Translations under genes and position numbers: made by a program
Origin: Flammeovirga kamogawensis
GTDB lineage: Bacteria; Bacteroidota; Bacteroidia; Cytophagales; Flammeovirgaceae
Assembly: GCF_018736065.1 (NCBI RefSeq)
Contig: NZ_CP076128.1
Span: 1,302,001-1,366,000, forward strand
Direction: 5' to 3'
DNA: 64,000 nucleotides
Shown: positions 37,884 to 48,500 of the stretch, one piece after another
Layout of the letters: every line of letters begins with the position of its first letter
Numbering within the stretch: the stretch's first letter is position 1
Notes under the pieces: model-generated
Database searches by the model: none
Seen by the model: the letters and a program-made list of their open reading frames with translations, nothing else
Told to the model about the DNA's origin: nothing

Positions 37884-37972
37884 AATAATAAATGCAATAG
37901 ATAAATTAGTAGTGCAATTTTACTACAAAATCATTTCTAATACATTGAATTTAGGAATATTGTCTATTTATT

Positions 37973-38533
37973 CTAATTATTATTCAACAATAACCACTGT
38001 ACAGCTATGAGTGTTTTTGCGTCATCTATTTTCTTATCAAAGTACAGCTGTTTAAGTTTAGAAAAACTATACTTTACAATTTTAATATCCTCACCCTCAG
38101 AAAAAAGTCCCCCTCCATTAGATAGTTTATTGGTCAATTCTGCATAGTACAATTCTACTTTTTCAGAACATCCACCTGGAGTTGAATAAAAAGTAGATAA
38201 ATGTTGAATGTTATCTATATCATACCCTACCTCTTCTTTTACTTCTCTTTTTAAAGCATCAAAACCTGTTTCTCCCTTATCTATAAGCCCTGCCACACAT
38301 TCTACTAAAAAGCCTGTACCATTTAATAATGTAGGTATTCTTACTTGTTCAACAAATAAATAAACATCTTCTTCTTTATGATAAAGTAAAGCCGTAATTG
38401 CATCATTTCTTTCTACAACTTCTCTTGTCAGAACTTCAGATGTAGTTCCATCATATCTTTGATGCTGAAATGTTACTTTATCTATTTTTAAGAACCCATT
38501 ATAGACCCTTTCTCTTTTTTGTTCTTCAATCAT
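37973..38533 (-). CDS. Nudix hydrolase, ADP-ribose/GDP-mannose pyrophosphatase type
   Basis: The enzyme has 186 residues with a complete Nudix box, GLIDKGETGFDALKREVKEE followed by VGY, which binds the catalytic metal. The context LVECVAGLID before the box and STFYSTPGGCSEKVELYYAE after it match the ADP-ribose pyrophosphatase/NudK branch, where the dimer hydrolyses nucleoside diphosphate sugars. It is cytoplasmic. Substrate choice among ADP-ribose, GDP-mannose and related compounds cannot be settled from sequence alone. Confidence 0.87.
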   Translation of the reverse strand: MIEEQKRERVYNGFLKIDKVTFQHQRYDGTTSEVLTREVVERNDAITALLYHKEEDVYLFVEQVRIPTLLNGTGFLVECVAGLIDKGETGFDALKREVKEEVGYDIDNIQHLSTFYSTPGGCSEKVELYYAELTNKLSNGGGLFSEGEDIKIVKYSFSKLKQLYFDKKIDDAKTLIAVQWLLLNNN

Positions 38534-38831
38534 GTTTTTTAATTTTACTTGAAAGTAATAAAATTATATGGCTCTACATCCATTGTTAATTTAGTTTCAA
38601 AGAAAAGAAAAATCATTTCTTAATATTAAACCAATTACTTAAATTAGATATCGTAATTTAAATTATTTGTCTCTTGCTTTTGTAATAGTGAAACTCAACT
38701 TTGAGTAAATAATGTAAAAATAGATTTATTGAAAACGAAATGTAAATCTTAAAAAAGAAACACTACTTTTAACTAAAGACTTTGCCTTTAAATTACTTAA
38801 AAATCATAATGAAAAATTAAAACCTCTACAA
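38534..38831. other. AT-rich divergent intergenic region
   Basis: Nearly 300 bases separate the Nudix gene from the PH-like gene. No reading frame, hairpin or convincing promoter was recognised. It must hold both divergent promoters. Confidence 0.5.
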
Positions 38832-39272
38832 ATGAAGTTCTATAGCAAATTTGATAAGTACTCAGCCCTTTTTTGGTTTGGAATGATAAGTTTCTTACTT
38901 CTTATTATGTATTTGATGCTTACAGATGACACCAATACAAATGTAAGTCAGGTGATATCTTTTGGTATAGTTCTACCTATCATACTACTATTCACATGGG
39001 TACTATTTTCTACATATTATGAGATCACAGCAGATAAAGATGTGTTTAAATATAGATCTGGACCTATAAGAGGTAAAATTTCTATAAAAGATATTAAAAA
39101 AGTAAAATTAAACACAAGAGTTTGGTCTGGATTGAAGTTAGGGTTGTCTTTCAAGAAAGGTATGACATTGTATTACAATCAATATGATGAAATTTATATC
39201 ACTCCTAAACAAAGTGATGACCTTTGTCGTATGCTAAAAGAAATAAATTCCGAGATAAAAGTTATCTCTTAA
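38832..39272 (+). CDS. Membrane protein with bacterial PH-like domain
   Basis: The 146-residue protein has two membrane helices (LFWFGMISFLLLIMYLML and VISFGIVLPIILLFTWVLF). A C-terminal domain of about 75 residues follows (YYEITADKDVFKYRSGPIRGKISIKDIKKVKLN through EIYITPKQSDDLCRMLKEI). This is the usual plan of bPH_4 (formerly DUF1200) proteins: a short PH-like beta domain with a final helix. The role is unknown. The next gene starts 23 bases later on the same strand. Confidence 0.75.
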   Translation: MKFYSKFDKYSALFWFGMISFLLLIMYLMLTDDTNTNVSQVISFGIVLPIILLFTWVLFSTYYEITADKDVFKYRSGPIRGKISIKDIKKVKLNTRVWSGLKLGLSFKKGMTLYYNQYDEIYITPKQSDDLCRMLKEINSEIKVIS

Positions 39273-39295
39273 ATAATGTAACTTAAAATAAACTA

Positions 39296-39793
39296 ATGAA
39301 ATTAATTACTGTTTTCACGTTCTTTTTGATGTTTTCATCATCAGTATTTGCTCAAAAAATGCTGATCGACAAAGAATATACTTACAAAATGGAATACAAA
39401 CCATTTAAAAAGTTATTTAAAAAAGAAGAAGATACGGATAAGAAAAGCATGACTTTCTATAACGGGCTAAAAACTTATAAAAAGAACATGTCTAGTTATT
39501 ATGTTTCTTACAAATGTAATTTCAATGCTATGAAACAACTCGTAGGTTTTGATGTAATGTTTGTTGGAAGCAGCAAAGAGGCTGTACGTGATGCTTCTGT
39601 TGCTTATATGCAAGAGCTTGTTCAAGCACAAGGTTATAAAGAAGTTACTGCTGGTAGTAATAAAATTAATTATGTAAAAGATAATTTCACTTACAAACAA
39701 AAATCTTTAGGCTACGACTATATCGACAGTAAGCAAAAGAAAAAAATGTGGGTAGCAAAATATCAAATGAGAGTGTATAACCAAAGCAAATAA
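39296..39793 (+). CDS. Secreted Lys/Tyr-rich protein, unknown function
   Basis: The protein has 165 residues with a signal peptide (MKLITVFTFFLMFSSSVFAQ). The mature part is strongly basic, rich in Lys and Tyr, and has no family that I recognise. It is probably co-transcribed with the PH-like gene 23 bases upstream and ends at a strong terminator. The composition could suit interaction with acidic polymers, but this is only a guess. Confidence 0.65.
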   Translation: MKLITVFTFFLMFSSSVFAQKMLIDKEYTYKMEYKPFKKLFKKEEDTDKKSMTFYNGLKTYKKNMSSYYVSYKCNFNAMKQLVGFDVMFVGSSKEAVRDASVAYMQELVQAQGYKEVTAGSNKINYVKDNFTYKQKSLGYDYIDSKQKKKMWVAKYQMRVYNQSK

Positions 39794-39817
39794 AGGTAAC
39801 ACCTCAGTTAATTAAGA

Positions 39818-39848
39818 AGGGTAGCACAAATAATGCTACCCTTTTTTG
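39818..39848 (+). terminator. Terminator after the secreted basic protein
   Basis: A 9-bp stem (39818-39826 with 39834-39842) has a 7-base loop and is followed by a T-run. The convergent chitinase gene ends 10 bases further on. Confidence 0.85.
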
Positions 39849-39851
39849 TGC

Positions 39852-42506
39852 CTAATTTTTAATAATCGTTTTTTGAATATCTATTGTATCACCTTCTATT
39901 GTGAGAATATAAATTCCTTTTAATAAGTGATTTGTGTCTATAAATGATTTTCCATTTGGATGAATCTCTTGATACAAGATTGTTCCAGATGTATTAAGTA
40001 GCGTAACTAAAACATGCTCTTCAATTACTGGTATTTCAAGCGTAACTTTTGATAAAAAAGGAACGGGATAAACATTAAAATCAACTACCTCATTACCCAA
40101 ACTTAAAGTTCTTGCATTACTAGAACAGTTACCTAAAGGTTTCCACCAATGAGCTGCAGTTCCAGGAATCACGTTATATAAATTATCAACTAAACATTCA
40201 TATTTTTGTCCTTCAAAACTTACAATATCACCATTCATATAAATTGATGGGTAACCAGAATATGCAGGTAGGTTTTCACAAGTATTCCCTCCTATAACTT
40301 TTTCATTTAGCGTTATCGTAATACTCTTTTCAGAAGTTAAGCCATCGTTATCTGTAACTAATGCAATCAACGTTATCTCTCCAAAATTTGTAGGTACAAA
40401 CGAAAAACTATTCCCAGAATACACTACGTCATTTATTGTAGTACTTACACTCACTATTGTTCCATCTTGGTCATCAGTAGCAATGCTTACGGCAATAGCT
40501 GATAGTGTTTCTTGTTCTATAATTTGATTATTTACAGGTGATGTAAAAGTTATTGTTGGAGCTACTTGTTGAACTTCGCTTACTGTAAATATAAATTCTT
40601 TTGTTGAGGTTTTACCAGTATTATCAGTAGCAGTGGCTACCACTGAATAACTACCAAAACTAGTTGGAGTATAAGAAAAAGAGGTAGTTGTACTTACTTC
40701 TTGATTATTAATTGAAACAACTAAATTCACCTCGCCTTTATCATCTGTTGCATCAATTTCGAAATCAATCGGCTCTAAATCATTAAAATTTGATTGAGAC
40801 GGTAAACGAAAAGATAGAACAGGTGGGTTATCAATTTCAGAAGAAGAACAAGCTCCTAATAGAGTCCAAGTTGTTTCATCTTCATCTGGTTGATTACCAA
40901 CAGACCACCATTTATTAAATTTATACAGTAACCCATTGTATACTATTTTCATACCATTGGTTTGGTACGTTGTCAATGCATTCCATTCTTCTACTCCATT
41001 ACAATCAAAAGTAGTTCCTGCACAAACTTCCTTCAATTTCCAAACATCTGCACTTCCAGGAATATCAGTTTCTTTAGTTTCCCAACCTGCAGTATAAATT
41101 ACTCCTTCATAAACAACATCAACTCCTGCAGTATAAACTTTAACCTCCCATAAATCACCACAATTTACTCTAGGATCTAGAATTTCAATTGTTGTTACAA
41201 TAGTGGTTACTTTCCCATTAATATCAGTTGCTGAAATTGAAATACTATAACTTTTATATGCTGATGGTAAAAACGATACCTCGTTACCTTGAGAAGATAA
41301 CTCCACACCATCAACAGAAATTAAAAGATTATCAATAGAATTATCATCTTTATCTATTGCGGTCGCTTTAATTAAAATTTCTTCAAATTCACTTTGTCTA
41401 ATCTGTGTAGAAAGAGGTGATTGTAAGGAAATTCTTGGCTCTTGAGGAACAGGTTCTGGCTCAATACCTCCAAATGATTTTTGATTTGCACATCCACAAG
41501 CATTACAAGAATTGTTTCCATCTAAATCTGTTGAAACACCTAAAATTTCAGAATGTCTTTCATAATGTCCTATTCTGCTTAATACTTTTGTTTTTTCTGT
41601 TCCACTACCACATTCTAGTCCACCATTAATAATATTTACGGTCACACCAAATCCAGGAGACCTTCCATTTTGTGTATCAAAAGAAGATGGAATCCAATTC
41701 CCAACCATTACATCATGTGCAGAAGGTTTTGGGAATTGCGGAGTCATCCAAAACCAAATTGCAGTTTGAAATGCCAAAGCTCCATCTTCAATTACTTTTT
41801 CTGGATTAGCCAATAATATGTTTTTATCCCCAAAAAGAAACTGGCTTACTTGTCCATAATTATAATTCCAACTTAACTGAATTGGACCTCTACCGTGATA
41901 TGATTTACCAGGAACAGCAGGATAATCTGGATGATTTTGCTCAACATACCCAATTAAATCAGTACCTACATAGCTAACTTCTTCTCTAAAGTATAAACCC
42001 CAAGCATATTTACCACCTGGTGCAGTTGCCCATCCCCCTGTAGTTTCTTGAGATAAATTTGCTAGAAAAGCTGATAATTCTCTTTTTCTAACTTCATTCG
42101 TTCCTTCAGATAAAAAATTTGCATAATCTACCTCTTTACTAATAATTGCTTTTTGCATATTCCAAGAGTCATCAAAACCTGCATCCGTTCGAATTAACTT
42201 TTTTACTCCTGTTGTTTTGTCTTCTCTTGTTACTTTATAAAGGTTTGTTCCTTCACGTCTTTCCATGTAAACCTTAATATTTTTCATTCGATTTACCGCT
42301 TCTATTAAACTAGAATATTTATAGAAGTCTTTCTCAGGGTTAAAAACATATCCCCCGTTTGGTCCTTGCTCGGTACCATACCTATATGGAAATAAGGTAT
42401 TGTACTCCTCTTCTGTAAGAGGTACTTGAGCATTCGATTGTTTAGATAGCAATAACGTCACTATTACTAGTAATAGAAATGTTAAAGAAGATGTTCTGAA
42501 ATTCAT
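39852..42506 (-). CDS. Secreted GH19 chitinase with chitin-binding modules and T9SS sorting domain
   Basis: The protein has 884 residues. After a signal peptide (1-26) comes a GH19 domain (about 120-325). Landmarks are [17 protein letters not shown] with acid E154, [11 protein letters not shown] with candidate base E175/E176, and [17 protein letters not shown] Cys-rich spacer (CNACGC) leads to several Ig-like repeats. Three short modules of chitin-binding type 3 form carry pairs such as [21 protein letters not shown] ending in W.LLG.C. The C-terminus ([15 protein letters not shown], then GIYILTIEG) is a T9SS sorting domain. It should be exported to degrade chitin or related polymers. No other chitin gene is nearby. 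Confidence 0.88.
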   Translation of the reverse strand: MNFRTSSLTFLLLVIVTLLLSKQSNAQVPLTEEEYNTLFPYRYGTEQGPNGGYVFNPEKDFYKYSSLIEAVNRMKNIKVYMERREGTNLYKVTREDKTTGVKKLIRTDAGFDDSWNMQKAIISKEVDYANFLSEGTNEVRKRELSAFLANLSQETTGGWATAPGGKYAWGLYFREEVSYVGTDLIGYVEQNHPDYPAVPGKSYHGRGPIQLSWNYNYGQVSQFLFGDKNILLANPEKVIEDGALAFQTAIWFWMTPQFPKPSAHDVMVGNWIPSSFDTQNGRSPGFGVTVNIINGGLECGSGTEKTKVLSRIGHYERHSEILGVSTDLDGNNSCNACGCANQKSFGGIEPEPVPQEPRISLQSPLSTQIRQSEFEEILIKATAIDKDDNSIDNLLISVDGVELSSQGNEVSFLPSAYKSYSISISATDINGKVTTIVTTIEILDPRVNCGDLWEVKVYTAGVDVVYEGVIYTAGWETKETDIPGSADVWKLKEVCAGTTFDCNGVEEWNALTTYQTNGMKIVYNGLLYKFNKWWSVGNQPDEDETTWTLLGACSSSEIDNPPVLSFRLPSQSNFNDLEPIDFEIDATDDKGEVNLVVSINNQEVSTTTSFSYTPTSFGSYSVVATATDNTGKTSTKEFIFTVSEVQQVAPTITFTSPVNNQIIEQETLSAIAVSIATDDQDGTIVSVSTTINDVVYSGNSFSFVPTNFGEITLIALVTDNDGLTSEKSITITLNEKVIGGNTCENLPAYSGYPSIYMNGDIVSFEGQKYECLVDNLYNVIPGTAAHWWKPLGNCSSNARTLSLGNEVVDFNVYPVPFLSKVTLEIPVIEEHVLVTLLNTSGTILYQEIHPNGKSFIDTNHLLKGIYILTIEGDTIDIQKTIIKN

Positions 42507-42833
42507 TACTGAAGATATTTAAATAGTTATTTACTGTAAGTTGAAGTAGTTTTTCATAGAGATATGATGTCTACTTTACTAATCAAATGTTGTTAGTAGT
42601 AAGTATGATTAGATTCTTAATCTATCGAATATTAAGGGTTGAAACTGAATAAATAAAAAAATGATGGGGTACATTTAGGTAGTCAACACTTTGTATCCCT
42701 ATGCTTAACAAGGGGAACAGAAACAGCCTTTACAATCTAAACAGCTTGATTTAGTAGGGTACGGCATCAAAAAAAATTATATAAAAAAAGGGTAGCTCAA
42801 TTAAGAACTACCCTAAAGTTTTAAGCAAAAAAC
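42507..42833. other. Intergenic region upstream of the chitinase gene
   Basis: About 330 bases without a gene. It contains the terminator of the upstream debranching-type glucosidase gene at one end and must hold the chitinase promoter. No operator-like repeat was seen. Confidence 0.5.
42782..42816 (-). terminator. Terminator after the debranching-type glucosidase gene
   Basis: A 7-bp stem (42789-42795 with 42808-42814) is followed on the minus strand by a U-tract (A-run at 42783-42789 on the plus strand). Confidence 0.7.
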
Positions 42834-45173
42834 TTATTTCTTCTGGAATGTCTGTTTCATACATTCGTACTCTTTATCCATGCTTGGTTTACAGAATTGA
42901 GTACCTTCAAATATCTCAGCTGAAGCAGCCATACGTTTAGCCATTTTAGGATCAAGATGCTCCTTTTTAAGCTCTCTTTGTTTCCCTTCAATACTGAATA
43001 CAGTAAGTGTTAATTCTTTCTGATTTCTTGTAATTTCTAAACGCTCACCTGATTTAACAGGCATTGTAACTGCAGCAAATAATTCATGATGAAATTCTAA
43101 ATCAACATCTTTACCTTCCATAATATAGGTATACTTTTCTACTCCATCTTTTACAGAATAAGTACCCTTAATATGTGCATTCATTATCTTCTCTTGGTAA
43201 GAAATATTATTTAGTTTTGATGGAATTCTTGGTGCAAGAACAACTTTATTTTCTATTGCATTAGGACGAATACCTAAGAAATATTGATACCAAACTCTTA
43301 ACTGTTCTCCGTTTGACCAAGCTTGCATATATGTACCCGTTAATTTGGGGTAATCTTCTCCTGGATGAGGAAAGGCATCTGCATTTTCGTTCATACTACC
43401 TACTGCACCCATATCTAAAGATTGGGTATTCATATTTTCGAACAATTGGAATGCGATATCTCTTTGTCCACTTTCAATCATACGTTGCATAGCATAGCCA
43501 TTGTTCCATTGCCAAATAGTACCATTATGGTATGCCGCATCTTTATGATAATGTTCCCAAGCTAAATGGTAAGGGTGGAAATTAGGATCTTCTTGACTTA
43601 AAGAAGCAACACCCCAAGGATACACTAAATGCTCCCAAATTTCTCTTGTTAACTTCATTTTCTGAACATCATCCGTCATAAAATCCATTGCAAACAATTG
43701 ATTCGGACGAAATTGAAAGTCTGGTTGATCATCATGATCAATTCTATCTGCCATGTAAGCATGTTCAGTATCAAAAAAGTCTTTATTAAAATTCTCTTGT
43801 ACTTTGTTTGCTACTTTTTGCCAACGCTTCATATCCGTAATATGATTTGTTTCTTTTGCAAAATAAATTGCTGCATTTAGTTGTTTATACCATAATGCCT
43901 GAATATCATTTGCGTAACTACCTCTTGGAGAATATGGAACATGATCACCTTCTCTACGAGCATCCATCCATGTGTCGGCATCCTCATGAGTTAAATAACC
44001 CTTCTTATTCACCCAATTTTTTAATGCACCATCAATACTACGTTTTACTGTTGGGTACACCTCTTTAATGAGCGACTTATCACCTGAATATTGAATATAA
44101 TCTAAAAGCTCATAGATAAAACGAGGTGTTCCATCTGTAGTATGGTAGTTTAATGATTCCATTTTTACAATATTTGGTATACGACCATAATATTTAGAAC
44201 CAGATTTTTTGTCTTGTACTTTAGAAAATGACAATAGTATTTTCTTCGCAACCTCCGTTTCTCCTAAAACTAAAGTTCCACCTGGTAAAGAAATAAATGT
44301 ATCTCTACCCCAATACTCATTAAACCAAGGAATACCAGCATAAATACCGTACCCTCTTTGGTGTGTCACCATTTCATCCATGGTTAATTCTAACCACATT
44401 AGTGCTTTATCAAAATGAGGGTCTTCTGTTTTAATTGCAGTATTTTCAGTAATTAACTGCGTCATACGATCACTACGTTCTTTTAGCCATTTTCCATGGT
44501 TAATACGTGCCTCTTTTACTAAAGCTAGTGCTTCATCAGCTGTTTTTGCATAGGTAATATAAAAACCACCTCTTGTGTTTGTCGTTACTTTTGTCGTTCC
44601 ATCTTTAGCAATTTTTTCTGTATGAGATGGTGCTACTGCAAGAATATGATCTGGGCTTTCTGAAGAAACATAATACGCTGCATTTGCATCAATATTTTTT
44701 AATTTTATTTGCTCTCCTTTAAGTTCAAGTTTTGTTTCATTACCCAAAACGTGATCTAGAGAAACATAAATAACATCCTGATCATCAAACAATACTACAC
44801 GTTCTGTTGCAACATCTGTTTTTCTTTGTAAGAAATGAGGGTAAGCAACTACTTCTGCATTTTTTCTATCAAAAGGTTTACCGTCAATAGTTATAGCATA
44901 ATCAGCGAATATTCTTTTTTGACCAATATTCCACCCATCAAACCAATTATAGAGTTCGTTGTTTAAAACATGAGACTGTGTTTGAAAGTAGGCACTCCTT
45001 TTATTAGAATATGTAATAATTCTATTCTCTTCTGGAGTTATAGGAACTGCAATATCAAGTAATATCTGATCTTTCACTTCTTCCTTAGAGACGTATTTCT
45101 CTCCACTTTCATCGGTACAACCAAGAAATAGAAACAGTGATAAAATGCTTAATACAAACTTTGTGATTTTCAT
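42834..45173 (-). CDS. Lipoprotein amylo-alpha-1,6-glucosidase-like glycoside hydrolase
   Basis: This 779-residue lipoprotein has lipobox FLGC (C19). An N-terminal beta region (about 30-230) is followed by an (alpha/alpha)6 domain. Motifs are GIPWFNEYWGRDTFISLPGG near 285-305, EDADTWMDARREG, AYHNGTIWQWNNGYAM and YMQAWSNGEQLR. GRDT and HNGxxWxW are hallmarks of the glycogen-debranching glucosidase domain (GDE_C, GH133-like). Those enzymes are usually cytoplasmic, so a lipoprotein version suggests an envelope role on branched sugars. The C-terminal tail has two cysteines (FCKPSMDKEYEC). It is divergent from a secreted alpha-mannosidase, and the true bond specificity is open. Confidence 0.75.
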   Translation of the reverse strand: MKITKFVLSILSLFLFLGCTDESGEKYVSKEEVKDQILLDIAVPITPEENRIITYSNKRSAYFQTQSHVLNNELYNWFDGWNIGQKRIFADYAITIDGKPFDRKNAEVVAYPHFLQRKTDVATERVVLFDDQDVIYVSLDHVLGNETKLELKGEQIKLKNIDANAAYYVSSESPDHILAVAPSHTEKIAKDGTTKVTTNTRGGFYITYAKTADEALALVKEARINHGKWLKERSDRMTQLITENTAIKTEDPHFDKALMWLELTMDEMVTHQRGYGIYAGIPWFNEYWGRDTFISLPGGTLVLGETEVAKKILLSFSKVQDKKSGSKYYGRIPNIVKMESLNYHTTDGTPRFIYELLDYIQYSGDKSLIKEVYPTVKRSIDGALKNWVNKKGYLTHEDADTWMDARREGDHVPYSPRGSYANDIQALWYKQLNAAIYFAKETNHITDMKRWQKVANKVQENFNKDFFDTEHAYMADRIDHDDQPDFQFRPNQLFAMDFMTDDVQKMKLTREIWEHLVYPWGVASLSQEDPNFHPYHLAWEHYHKDAAYHNGTIWQWNNGYAMQRMIESGQRDIAFQLFENMNTQSLDMGAVGSMNENADAFPHPGEDYPKLTGTYMQAWSNGEQLRVWYQYFLGIRPNAIENKVVLAPRIPSKLNNISYQEKIMNAHIKGTYSVKDGVEKYTYIMEGKDVDLEFHHELFAAVTMPVKSGERLEITRNQKELTLTVFSIEGKQRELKKEHLDPKMAKRMAASAEIFEGTQFCKPSMDKEYECMKQTFQKK

Positions 45174-45540
45174 AAATTTAATTTTTCAATCCAACGCGTG
45201 AGATAGTTCATTGATTTCACGTTCGCTTTGATTTAAATGTTCTAACAAGTTAACAATTGTTCGATTTGATCAGAAATATTTACTCGCTTTTTTAAGAATA
45301 ATAATCTCAACACATATTTACTTCTATACATTATTATACTTACTCAAAAATCCATAACCATCTTATTTACAACTCAATATAGTTTAATTTATTCTAATTC
45401 GTAATACATAATTATTCATCGCAATCGATTGAAAGTTGTTCCTGTTAATAATTCCTGTTTAACATATAATAAATGTATTTATTACACACATTTATAGATA
45501 TTTACATCAAATACCAATTATCATTAAATTTAATTACTAC
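45174..45540. promoter_or_regulatory. Divergent promoter region between two glycosidase genes
   Basis: The 367-base AT-rich gap contains a 10-bp palindrome aacaattgtt at 45252-45261. It also contains a half-site resembling the glucan operators at about 45413-45431. No gene is present. Confidence 0.5.
45413..45431. promoter_or_regulatory. Possible LacI-type half-operator
   Basis: The minus-strand sequence aatcgattgc followed by gatg matches 9 of 10 bases of the half-site aaccgattgc found in the glucan locus. The other half is not conserved. It could bind a different LacI-family protein or be chance. Confidence 0.3.
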
Positions 45541-48500
45541 ATGAACATTCAGCATATTAAGAATCTATTTTCGGTTCTTCTAATATTACTAATCACTACT
45601 ACAATTTCTTCTGCGCAGCAAAAGATTTTCTTACAAGGCTATACCAATTATGTTAGCGGTGACATTATGCCGTACAAATCACCTCAAGAAGATGCAAACC
45701 AAGCAATGTTAGTACGTTGTCAAGAAGGAAAGCATATAATGGAATGGGAGGCAGAAGCTATACCCAAAGATTTTAAAGGTGAATTTGTTGAATATGGTAT
45801 GATCATGGGTGTTGATATTGACAGAGCACAATACAGCTATGAAATTTATATCAACGATAAAAAATATTTCACTTTTACTGCTCCAGAAGAAAGTATTTTA
45901 CAAGATGTAACAGATGAAGGTCCTAATGCTTCAACTTTTACTTTTAAAGGAACAATGATTGATGCTTATAGCGATTTATTTGGCTATGGCTTCTTAAAAA
46001 TTAAAGCAAGTGACCTTCCTAAAGGAGAACCTATTTCTATGAAAATAGTGGCACCATCTATTGGTAAAGCAAGCTGGATGATGCTTTTTAAATATGGTTT
46101 AGATGGCAACATTAGTTGGAAACAAGAACCTGCTGTAATTAAAACGCCTAAAGGGCCAATGCAGCAATTAAGAGCTACAATTCTTCATTATGGAGACCCC
46201 GTAAAAGCAGTAATTACTGCTGGGAAAACAAAAGAAAAAGTAACTTTAAATGTAGGTGCTAACGTTTTTAGAATTAATGTTCCTAAGGTAACAGAAGATA
46301 CACAAGTTCCTGTGAAAGTAACTATTGGTAAAAAAGTGTTAGACAATAAAATGTTAAACGTTACTCCAGTTAAGCCTTATACAGTCCATTTACTTCATCA
46401 TTCACACGTAGATATTGGTTATACTCATACCCAAGATGAAGTTGAAAAAGTACAATGGAAAAACTTGGATGATGCAGTTATGATGAGTAAAAAAACTGCT
46501 GATTATCCTGAAGGTGCAAAATTTAAATGGAGTGTAGAAGTTATGTGGGCTGTAGAAAGCTACCTTAAAAATGCTACTCCAGAAAAAAGAGCAGACTTTT
46601 TAGCTGCAGTTAAAAGTGGTGCTATTGAACTTGACGGACTTTACGGCAATATGCTTACAGGCCTATCAAATCCTCAAGAATTAGTAGAATCTACTTTCGA
46701 TGCCTTACAAATTGCTAAAGAAGTAAATGTACCTTTAGAATCTGCAATGATTACAGATGTTCCGGGTTATACATGGGGTTTAGTGCCTGTTTTAGCTCAT
46801 TCTGGTATTAAATATTTATCTGCAGGTACAAATGTATTCCATAGAATTGGTGGTACAATTTCTACATGGGGAGATCGTCCTTTCTATTGGTCTTCTCCTT
46901 CTGGAGAGGAAAAAGTTTTAGTATGGGTACATGAAAAAGGATACAGTCATTTCCATACAGGCTTAGGTTTTAAAGACCTTAAAGTATTGCTTACTCCAAA
47001 ATCTATTTTTGATTATTTAAATGAATTGAATGATAGAGCCTATCCTTACGACATTACAACACTACGTTATACCGTTGGTTCAGATAATGGCCCTGTAGAC
47101 ACAGGAATTTCAGCATCTGTTAAACTATGGAACGAAACATACGAAACACCAAGAGTAGAATTATCTACAACTACAGCTTCTTTTAAAGCTTTTGAAGAAA
47201 AATACAAAGATGAAATTCCTGTAGTAAGCGGAGATTTCACTCCTTATTGGGAAGATGGAGCAGGTTCTACTTCTAAAGAAACTACACTTGTTAGAAATGC
47301 TGCAGAGAAATTATCTCAAGCCATGACTGTTATGTCTTTAAATGGTGCAGATATACCTAATGAAACATTTGAACAAGCATGGAGGTATGTTTTACTTTAC
47401 AATGAACATACATGGGGTGCTTATAATTCTATCAGTGAACCTGAAGCAGATTTTGTACATTCACAATGGGCTGTAAAACAATCTTTTGCTTTAAAGGCTG
47501 ATTCTATTGCTGATGTCCTGTTAAATGAAGCATTATCACTTGGTGAAAAATCAAAAGGTATTGTACTTACCAATACATTAAACTGGGAGAGATCTGGGAT
47601 TGTTAAGTTATCAAGTGCTCAATCTACTGCTGGGGATAAAGTAACTGATATAGACGGTAACGTTCTTCCATCACAACGACTAAATAGTGGCGAATTAGCT
47701 ATTTGGGTAACTGACCTTCCTGCCTACGGAAAGAAAGAAGTCTTTGTAAATGTAGGAACAGGAGTATCTCCTAAAAAATTAAAGAACAACGCTAACGCGA
47801 TAGAAAACCAATTTATTGCTTTAGAAATTGATGCTGAAACAGGTGTAATTACTAAATTATATGATAAAATAAGACGTAATAATTTAGCTGATACCAAAAC
47901 ACTCAAAGGTTTAAATGATTATTACTACGTAGAAGGCAGAACACCAAAGTCTCCATTAACTACTTCTAATGACATTGAAATCAAATGGTTAGAAAAAGGT
48001 GATTTATTAAGTACAATCGAAGTCACATCTTCTGTTCCTGGTACAGAAGAATGGAAAAGAACCTTTACTATTAATGCGTATTCTGATCAGATTGATTTAG
48101 AAAACCACATCAATAAAACAAATATTTATACAGCAGAAGGTGTACACATTGCCTTTCCGTTTAATGTAAATAATGGTACGGTTAGAATTGATACTCCTTT
48201 TGGTGAGTACATACCAGAGAAAGAGCAATTACAAGGATCTTGTAAAAACTATTTTACTGTACAACGTTATGTAGATGTATCTAATTTAGATTACGGTATT
48301 ACTTGGGTAACTCCTGATGCTCCTATGATTGAATTGGGTGAAATTACAACGGATGCACTTTCTTATGGATGGGTACAAGAGGTTAAACCAACACAAACTA
48401 TTTATGCGTATTTGATGAATAACTATTGGGAAACAAACTATAAAGCAAGTCAAGAAGGCTGGCATACATTCCGTTTCTCTTTAAATCCACATGGGGCATA

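Noticed and set aside
45252-45261. Ten-base palindrome aacaattgtt as an operator
   Set aside because: It is a short AT-rich palindrome expected by chance in DNA of this composition and has no second copy near a related gene.
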